From contig JAFJTR010000019.1 in the NCBI GenBank assembly GCA_022559985.1, positions 62,001 to 126,000 on the forward strand: a DNA stretch of 64,000 bases. The letters run 5' to 3'. Positions 57,301-64,000 of this stretch are shown in pieces. The number at the start of each line of letters is the position of its first letter. Positions within the stretch are counted from its first letter, which is position 1. The notes below the pieces were generated by a model. That model was not told where the DNA came from. It did not search any database and was given only the letters and a program-made list of their open reading frames with translations. A program made the position numbers and the translations under genes. Source of the stretch: Parastagonospora avenae f. sp. tritici 18332-5 (taxonomy: Eukaryota; Ascomycota; Dothideomycetes; Pleosporales; Phaeosphaeriaceae).

Positions 57301-57880
57301 ACTCATCGCCTGTAGTTATTTTGATGTGTGCGTCTGGATTCGAGAGTCCCGTCACTGCCATTCCTAGCGCCGACGAGCACGACCCGACCTTTGACCAAAC
57401 ACCATCTCTCTCCTGAAGTGATGCTACGCAGTGCCTGGGTAGTATGCGTGGAAGTAAGTACAGCCAAACAAGTATGAGGACGCGAGACGACTACGAGATA
57501 ACTGTCAATGTACCAATCGGACATCAAATCTATCCTAGCATTAATCTGGCGTAACATATTAAAGCGCAAGTGCGGATCTGTGCGTCTGATAAAAGGCCAA
57601 CGGCTGATATTGGAATGCAATTGCTAGTGCCAGGGAGACGAGGAAGTGGCGCAAGTGACAGAAAAGTCATGTTATTACGTCCAAGAAAAGCTCAGATCGA
57701 AAGTGTAAGTAAGCATCTGAAAACATGTGGGCGTCGGCATGCGCCAACGAGGCTACGTGCACCGCAATTGCTAGCTTTTGATCGGAATTTCACACTCAAT
57801 CCGAATCTTAACCTCTCGCATTCACATTCGCATTCACATGAAATCTCTGATATTCCTACACCCTACCCACCCCTTCTATG
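54350..57880. other. Large gene-poor region
   Basis: About 3.5 kb. A minus-strand frame at 54748-55269 (173 codons, ATG start) is the longest. It has no recognisable domain and I do not support it. Nothing else stands out. Confidence 0.4.
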
Positions 57881-57909
57881 CATACCCATACCCATACCCA
57901 AACCCAAAC
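57881..57909. repeat. CATACC/AAACCC simple repeat
   Basis: Runs of CATACC followed by AAACCC lie about 40 bp past the stop of the Cdc1/Ted1-type gene, on its downstream side. Repetitive CATTCA units lie a little further out. Confidence 0.75.
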
Positions 57910-57946
57910 GCCTTAAAAAAAATGCTCCACCCTCTCTCTCTCATCA

Positions 57947-59965
57947 TCATCTCCTATCCCCCCAAACCAGCCAAGCATACCAAACACCGCCCACCACCAA
58001 AACTTTCCCTAGCGTCCACTTCATCTCATACACCCACAACGCCACACCTTTCTTCTTCTCCGATTTCTTCTTCGTACTACTACTACTTCCATAAATCTTG
58101 ACATCCCTCCTTTTCTCTTCATCTGGCGGCGAGTAACTCCCCGCATGTTGGACGAGCGGATACGTGTACTTGGCGGGCTTGGCGCGGGCCAGGAGGTGTT
58201 TGTGCTGGGAGGACGTGCTTGAATTCGAAGAGTGAGACAGCTCATCTTCTATCGCGGGGTTATCTTCGAATTTCTGACTAGCTTTGATATCCTGCGCCGT
58301 CGTTGGTAGGATATGTGGCTGTGGCGGGGAAGTGTAAGGTTTCAGCGCGCCCGTCATGACCAGCGCCGCGCGGATGGCTAGTAGGAAGAATGTGAGGCCA
58401 AAGAGCATACCGTAGCGTATGAATGTGCCGATTTGATCTGGGAAAAGACAGAGTTTTGTCTGGATCGTTGCGTCTGCGGAGCCGCTGCTTGGCTTCCCAC
58501 GCGCATCCACAGGATTCCATAGACTCACGAGCACGACGCCCGGCCGCCGCACGCCCATGGCCCAACTTGTGCTCTTGACTGTGATTTCACGGATCCCGCC
58601 GCCGCCGCTGGCATAGCTGCGGTGCAAGACTTCGCAGTAGTCGTGGTCGTCGCCGCTGAAGGCGTAGCGTATGTCGCCGATTTTGTTGGCTACATCGACG
58701 GTGATTTCCTTGTTGAGGACGTTTTGGTACTGGTAGCCGCCGCTGACGGATATGGCGTTTCGGTCGTCTTTTTCGAGAGCGGGTTGCCCGGCGGGAGGGG
58801 GTGTTGGGGGGAAGCGTTCGCGTAGGGGTCCGCAGGGTGTACCAGGGGCGCGGAAGAGGGGAATGTGGGTGAGGAGGATGGTGGGAAACTCGGTAACGTC
58901 GTCTTGCGAGTGTGGGAGTTCGGCTTTCGCGAGATCCTCCGTCTTGATGTCATAGTGTGCGAAACTTGGGTATGGTCGCAGACCCTGCTGTCTCCGTAGC
59001 TCGCGCTGGACGAGGCGCTTCTTCTGCGTCTTCGCCTTCTCGAGAAAGTCTGTTGTAGGCCGCCATAGCTCTTCCACCTGTCCTGGCGAGTCCTGCCCGA
59101 ACGCACTCAGTGACAGACTGTCAATCGACACAAAAGTGTGATTCGCAATGACATCTATCCTGTTCCCGTCACCGAAATAGGCATTGAACCTGTTCCTGAC
59201 TCCGACCTGAACTCCTCTTGCGAAGCCCAAATCATGGTTTCCAGGCAAACTGCTTATAAGCTTGCGCCCCGGCTGTCCAGGCCGCGACTCCATGCCCGCA
59301 TCGCCCCAGTGCTTGAAGAATATATTCCCAAACCGCCTGTACTCATTGATCCAGTAATTATCATCATACCGACGATACCGCTCCTCGGGCGACCTCGTCG
59401 TGCGCGTCGACCACTCCCTCCCACCATCAAACAAATCGCCCAAGAAGAATATCGTATCCGGGTACAGCACTGTCTGCAAGCGCGAGTACGTGCGGCGCAA
59501 GTACAAATCGGTGTATTTGTATGCGAGCGGATTCAGTGGCCACGGGCGGCCGGGATAAGTATGCGGGTCGATGAGCTGCGGATCGGCGACGAAGATAAGT
59601 CTATGGGGATTTGCGCCAGCTTCCTGCCGTTATATCAGTTCCTATAACTCCCTCGCACTGCTTTATTGAACCCAGCTTACCCAATTCTCCCACCTATCCC
59701 AACTACAGCTCTCAATACTCCCGTCAAACGTCCCCCTCTCGCCCCAATACAGCGCCACCCACCACAGCACCACCAGCGCATTCGCGAGCGTAAACCACCG
59801 CCTGAAGCTCCAGTCTGCCTGTCTGAGCGCAATGTAGCTCTGCCATGCTAGCGGGCGCACTCTGTAGAGGTAGAAAGCTCGCGCTGTTCTCCATGCTTGG
59901 CCGCGGAAGTCTTCTGGCTCGACAAATGCGCCGACGGGGATGCCGTAGTCGTCGTACTCGGTCAT
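57947..59965 (-). CDS. Cdc1/Ted1-type metallophosphoesterase
   Basis: Two exons (59965-59681, 59623-57947; 57-nt intron) give 653 residues. Members of this ER/Golgi family (Cdc1, Ted1, mammalian PGAP5) are metal-dependent phosphoesterases acting on the ethanolamine-phosphate of GPI anchors; Cdc1 has also been linked to manganese balance. The N-terminus has a membrane helix (ANALVVLWWVALYW) at about 59-75. The phosphoesterase motifs are FVADPQLID, FFLGDLFDGGR, SLPGNHDLG, LLTHIPLFR and SGDDHDYCE. A second helix pair follows (GMLFGLTFFLLAIRAALV, then VLVVGGVWYAWLVWG at the end) around a long polar loop. The metal-binding set looks complete. Which yeast paralogue it matches best cannot be decided here. 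Confidence 0.9.
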
Positions 59966-60325
59966 CGTCGATTGAGTGAAGGGATTTGTTGCTGGCGCAG
60001 CATTGCGGAATGCCGTGTCGCGAGCGGGAATAGGATGCGCGTGTGGTTGTGGAATTTGGTGTGTAGCTTAGGGGCCATGCATGCAAGCCAGCATTGATCT
60101 GGGGAAGTTGCAGGGTCCGAGGGTCGATCAAGCTACGAGGGGCATGCATGTGCTGAACCACTCTATCGCAAGCAACCTCACTAACATACCGGGAACTACA
60201 TTATTGAGGATTGTGGAAAACATCACCGTCACTGATCGTCAACGTACTAAAGATTGTCGATGAAGTCATGCAATAGATATCATTCAAACAACAGGCTAGA
60301 AGTACAAACATCTCCCTCCAACATT
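59966..60325. other. Intergenic spacer
   Basis: 360 bp upstream of the phosphoesterase gene and downstream of the fumarate reductase gene. No gene. Confidence 0.45.
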
Positions 60326-62445
60326 TTAATACTCCAACGTAACCTCCTGGCCCTTGACGCGACCGATAACAATCTCCGGCGCGTACTTGGGAATCACCTC
60401 GTCGTCGTGCAGCATCTCAAACTCCTCTGATGCGTCCTTGCCCATGTGGCTGAAAAGCGCCTGGGGCCCACCTGGGTGCTCGTCTGTCCAGTTGGTCACG
60501 TCCATGACGATACCCTTTACTGCGATCCAGAGATCGTCCTTCTTGTTGTGCTTCGCAATCTCCTCGAGGGAAAACTCCTTATCCGGGATGGTGAACTGGG
60601 AGGGCTTGTTGGGCTTCGACACCTTGCCGGGGTCGTTTGAGTCGGCGTTGGATGACATTACCGGCGCTGATGAGAATTGCTTCTGTTGGTCGACCTTGGA
60701 CTGTCCGTCGGTCGCGCCCTGGGAGGTGCTGACACCGTTGCCCCACTCGACAGAGACCTTGCCGGGTTGCGACGGGTCGATGTGTAGTGAGATCTGGCCG
60801 AGACGGTTGACTGCGGAGCCGCCGGATGAGTTCAATGCTTGCTGGAAAAGGTACTTCGAGGCCGAGTCTCCAGCAACACGTCCGTAGACGACACATCCGA
60901 GGAGAGACGAACCACCGAGACGGTTGGCTCCGTGGACACCACCAGCAAGTTCACCACAGACGTACAGGCCGTCGAATGGCTTACCCTCGGAGTTCAAGCA
61001 TTGCGCCTGGTCGTTGATCTCGATACCACCCATGGTGAAATGGAGAACGGGCTCCATAACAGCAACGTGGAAGGTGTCGTTAATGTCAAAGGGCAAGTTG
61101 TGGAAGAACTTCTTGTTCCATTGGTCCTTCTTCTCGCCCTTGGCGATGGCGTTGTAGCTCTGGAACTCTGCCTGGAGGTCCTTGTCGCTGACACCAATCT
61201 CCTTGGCGAGCTCAGCGCCGCTCATCTTCTTCATGAGACCACGGCCAGAGTAATGCCTGGTGTGGAAGTCGAGAATGTTCGAGGCCTTGGAGTTGAGAAC
61301 GAGGCGAATGGGCCACTGGCCCTTCTTCTTCTCTTCCCACATCATGCCGGAAACGTAGTCGCGGTGACCGAGGTCGTCGCAGAAGCGCTGACCCTTGTTG
61401 TTGAGGAGGATACCACCCTCACCACGGAGAGCTGGACATTGTTAGTTATTCCTCTTTTGGCATCGGATCAATGTACGTACCTTCAGCGGCCAAAAACTTA
61501 GTCTTTGCGGTAGGGTCCTTGGGGTCGACCAGACCAGTTGGGTGAACCTGGACCTTGTCCATGTCAATGCCGTTGGCACCAACCTTCATCAACATCTTGT
61601 GACCGTCACCGGTGGCGTGAGCACCGTTGGTGGTCGACAGATCGTAGGTGTCTGGCCTCCACTTCTTGAGAAGGGAGTCTGCTGTGAAGTCGGCAGCGTA
61701 ACCACCGGTGGCAAGAATGACGGGTCCCTCGAGGGTAGTCTCCTCGCCATTAAAGGTGTATGTAACGCCCAGCGCGCGGTTGTTCTCAATGTTAACGCTG
61801 GTGACCTTGGCCTTCTTGACGAGCTTGACACGCTCGGGCTCTGCCTCGGCGAGCTCCTCGAATCGCTGCATCAGCGCGTATGTGATGGCCATACCAGGGA
61901 ACTTGGCATCGTGACCACGGTGGGTACGGGGCTGGGAGTGTCCTCTGTTGCAGTTAGTCACTGGCTCGAGACCGGATGAAAGAGGTGCTGTCGTACCCTA
62001 ACCGCGAAACGAGAGTCAAGTCGAGGTTGAAAACGTCCATCAGCCACTCAACGGCAGCGGCGGACTTGTAGGTAAGGACCTTAATGAGGTCTGGTCGCGC
62101 CTTGTCTCGCGCTGACTTGAGTGTGTCATCGTAAAACTGCTTGACGCTGTCGCCAATCTTGTGGTCAACTTGCGTCCTTGTCAGGGCACCGTTAATTCCG
62201 GATGTGGCCTTGGTGGAGTTGCCTCCCATGAAGTCTGTCGCATGTTAGCATCGCAGCATTTCAACAGCGGAAGACGAAAGACATACTGTTCTTGTCGAGG
62301 AGAACGACATTGCCTCCAGCCAAGTAAATGGTGTGGGCAGCGCTCAAGCCGGACACTGTCGACGACGTTAGCAACGCGCAAGACGGCGCATGATCCGACG
62401 GTGCTACTTACAGCCAGCGCCAACGACAATAACGTTCTGCGGCAT
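60326..62445 (-). CDS. Soluble fumarate reductase (Osm1/Frd1-like) with C-terminal cytochrome b5 domain
   Basis: Five exons (62445-62412, 62355-62287, 62234-61997, 61944-61481, 61431-60326) join to 636 residues. The enzyme reduces fumarate to succinate using an FAD, re-oxidising reduced flavin or NADH under low oxygen. The start MPQNVIVVGAGLSGLSAAHT is the FAD-binding fold. GGNSTKATSGINGA, LGGHSQPRTHRG (substrate His/Arg region), VILATGGYAAD and HFTMGGIEI are flavoprotein marks. After about residue 540 comes a cytochrome b5 domain (EFSLEEIAKHNKKDDLW, DEHPGGPQALF with the haem His). Such flavoprotein-b5 fusions are known in fungi. All introns are 49-56 nt with fitting phases. No clear organelle signal is seen. 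Confidence 0.93.
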
Positions 62446-62890
62446 GATGATGGATGCAAATGTGAAGAATGAGGGTAAGGGATGAGTCTAGTGAGCGCAG
62501 ATTCCGGAGCAAAGGTGCGGAGATCTGGAGTCTTTGTATGAAGACGATGGATCGCTGGTGGACTTCAGCTAGTTCGAGTGAATGCCTCGGCAAGAATATG
62601 CGCTAACGTCCAAAGCAACGTTCGTGCTTTCGGCCAATGATATCTAGTCAGTTTGACAGCCGACTTGGGTTCTGCCTCAGATCCTGTGATGCACCGGCTT
62701 TCTTATGCGTTTTGCGCAGAAAGCCCGTTGCATGTGAAGACGCTGAGCCCGGTCGCTACCACATGACAATGAATGCGCGGGTCATGACTGGGGCGCCGCG
62801 CTCACCGAAACCTGGGGCAAGTCACGCGTGCGGCGTGGGACTGCCTCTGGCATGTGAAGATCTGGAGTGCACCATATTAGTGCATCAAGC
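62446..62890. other. Intergenic, fumarate reductase upstream region
   Basis: About 450 bp with no recognisable gene. Confidence 0.45.
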
Positions 62891-63148
62891 TTACGCCTCA
62901 CCGTTACTGCAATCCTTGATCAGCTCTTGAATCTCATAGACACTGCATTTCGCTTCCAATCTGACAATCTCTGCATCGTTCACATCATCACTGCTCACTA
63001 TGGCAAGTTTCCCCGAGCCATGGTCAAATGCCGCGGCCTTTGCGTGGAAATACTCAGCCAGGCACGAGCGCAACGGTTAGCGGGTGGAATTGCCTCGTAC
63101 GACCGCTTCGTTGTCAATGAATCTCAAAGCACTTGCAACATCCTTCAT
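62891..63148 (-). CDS. Tentative small protein with one intron
   Basis: Proposed exons 63148-63101 and 63052-62891 give 69 residues. The start MKDVASALRFIDNEAV joins to a well-composed acidic stretch (FHAKAAAFDHGSGKLAIVSS, then DDVNDAEIVRLEAKCSVYEI). The frame contains a TAA, but it sits inside a 48-nt segment with all marks of an intron: GTACGA donor, GCTAAC branch site about 22 nt before the end, GCTGAG acceptor, length a multiple of three. The frame also stays open for about 35 codons upstream of the ATG, so more exons may exist upstream. I do not recognise the family. Confidence 0.35.
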
Positions 63149-63602
63149 TCGCAAGAAGATTTGAAGCAATCTAGGATATGAGATCAAACAAGAAATGCCA
63201 ATGTCGGGATATCTTGATGCAGGAACAGTGGACAGGTTGATGGGAGTTCGGTTCAATTGCTACCGTACCCCAGATTCCTGGCCGGACAAACCTCACCCGA
63301 GCCGCAGTGCGCGCACCTTCATTCGAGTCTCTTCTCGGAGAGCCTCCATCAATTGCACTCATCACGTCTCACATCAGTTGATAACATGTATTCTCCAACA
63401 TATTCTACCTTCTCAACTACCGGTACACTACACTAGAGCCCGCCGATCACCCCCACCGTTCATGGGGCCCAGGCCGGATATCACAGGAAGCAGTCCAAGA
63501 TGCTTGCAACGGAGAGAAGTCCGTTCAAGCCATGCTCCACTGTCCTGGAGACCCTGCGTTTACCGCTTGCATAAGCTCCGAGTCGAGAGCCTGACACGTG
63601 CT
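63149..63602. other. Unresolved spacer
   Basis: Downstream of the copper transporter gene. Its left part stays open in the frame of the tentative small gene and may hold further 5' exons of it. Otherwise nothing is seen. Confidence 0.35.
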
Positions 63603-63905
63603 TCAATGGCAAGCAACCGACTTTGTCGACGAAGACCCGCTGAACATGAGATATCCGACGAAAGCACCTACAGCAACAGCCAGCATGATCCAGCCATTGT
63701 ATGTCATGAAAAGCAACCTAGTGATATCAGTCCTGCTCCTCTCCAGTTGCACGCTTTCTCCGACTTACATGATGAAGAACGAGTAAAACACCTGCACCGC
63801 GTAGAATATGCCCTTGACAATCTTGGTCTGCTGTTCCGAGGTGCGGCCAACACTTCGTCCTGGTCCAAGTAATGAGCTCGATTCGTTTTCGTCGTCTTGG
63901 ATTCG
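63603..63905 (-). CDS. Ctr-family copper transporter, C-terminal part (cut by right edge)
   Basis: Last exon 63717-63603 and the preceding one from 63769 to about 63905 (acceptor GTGCAG). They encode a high-affinity copper uptake protein of the Ctr type. The visible part includes GRTSEQQTKIVKGIFYAVQV, which starts the second membrane helix with FYSFFIM. The intron (51 nt, GTAAGT) splits the Met codon. Then come LLFMTYNGWIMLAVAVGAFV and GYLMFSG. The last helix carries the GAFVG (GxxxG) packing motif of the trimer, and MLLFM supplies the Mx3M copper-binding pair. The Met-rich N-terminus and first helix lie beyond position 64000. The short tail ends in Cys-His, a common copper hand-off end. Confidence 0.88.
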
Positions 63906-64000
63906 CTGCACTCAGCTGGTGTTGCTTCAAATGAAGATGTTGAGGTCAAGGAAACCACAGTCACTCCACACCCATGCCATGTACCGCCTACAGTATCGGA

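Noticed and set aside
62637..63181. Plus-strand frames facing the fumarate reductase upstream region
   Set aside because: They overlap the better-supported minus-strand candidate with splice signals and show no domain.

Overview
The window is nuclear DNA of a filamentous ascomycete (Pezizomycotina). The evidence is short 44-163 nt introns with GTRNGT donors and CTAAC-type branch points, CT-rich leaders before the ATGs, a fungal Zn2Cys6 regulator, and orthologues such as Spt2, Yth1, Nus1 and Sec10. Several small families (the LPAELR proteins, DUF6594, the Cys-rich single-pass protein) are most familiar from Dothideomycetes; that placement is inference. I recognised no rRNA, tRNA, CRISPR array or intact transposon. 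Exon boundaries were assigned by eye from splice signals and frame continuity.

Left part (1-14.4 kb): a Zn2Cys6 regulator cut by the left edge, a long poor region, a multi-zinc-finger C2H2 protein, the cell-cycle factor Cks1, two small one-pass membrane proteins, a lipocalin-like conserved protein and a secreted, C-terminally anchored surface protein with a GC-AG intron.

Middle (15-31 kb): two LPAELR-motif genes (one broken), a Cys-rich receptor-like membrane protein and a long disordered/coiled-coil protein. Then comes a dense housekeeping block: Spt2 divergent from ribosomal P2, ribosomal uS19/S15 convergent with Nus1, and exocyst Sec10.

Right-middle (32-48 kb): three more LPAELR-family members on the minus strand, two with a single in-frame stop. 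These are followed by a medium-chain reductase, Yth1, a GH18 chitinase without signal peptide, the GARP subunit Vps53, an ankyrin-repeat protein and a short Lsb-like protein lacking its SH3 domain.

Right part (48.5-64 kb): a gene-poor stretch of about 4 kb, a DUF6594 membrane protein, another poor stretch, a Cdc1/Ted1-type metallophosphoesterase, a soluble fumarate reductase fused to cytochrome b5, a tentative small gene, and a Ctr copper transporter cut by the right edge.

No biosynthetic cluster or defence system is visible. The common theme is secretory-pathway housekeeping (Sec10, Vps53, Nus1, Cdc1/Ted1), each gene with its own promoter. The most unusual material is the local expansion and decay of the LPAELR family, together with some unusual splice structures.
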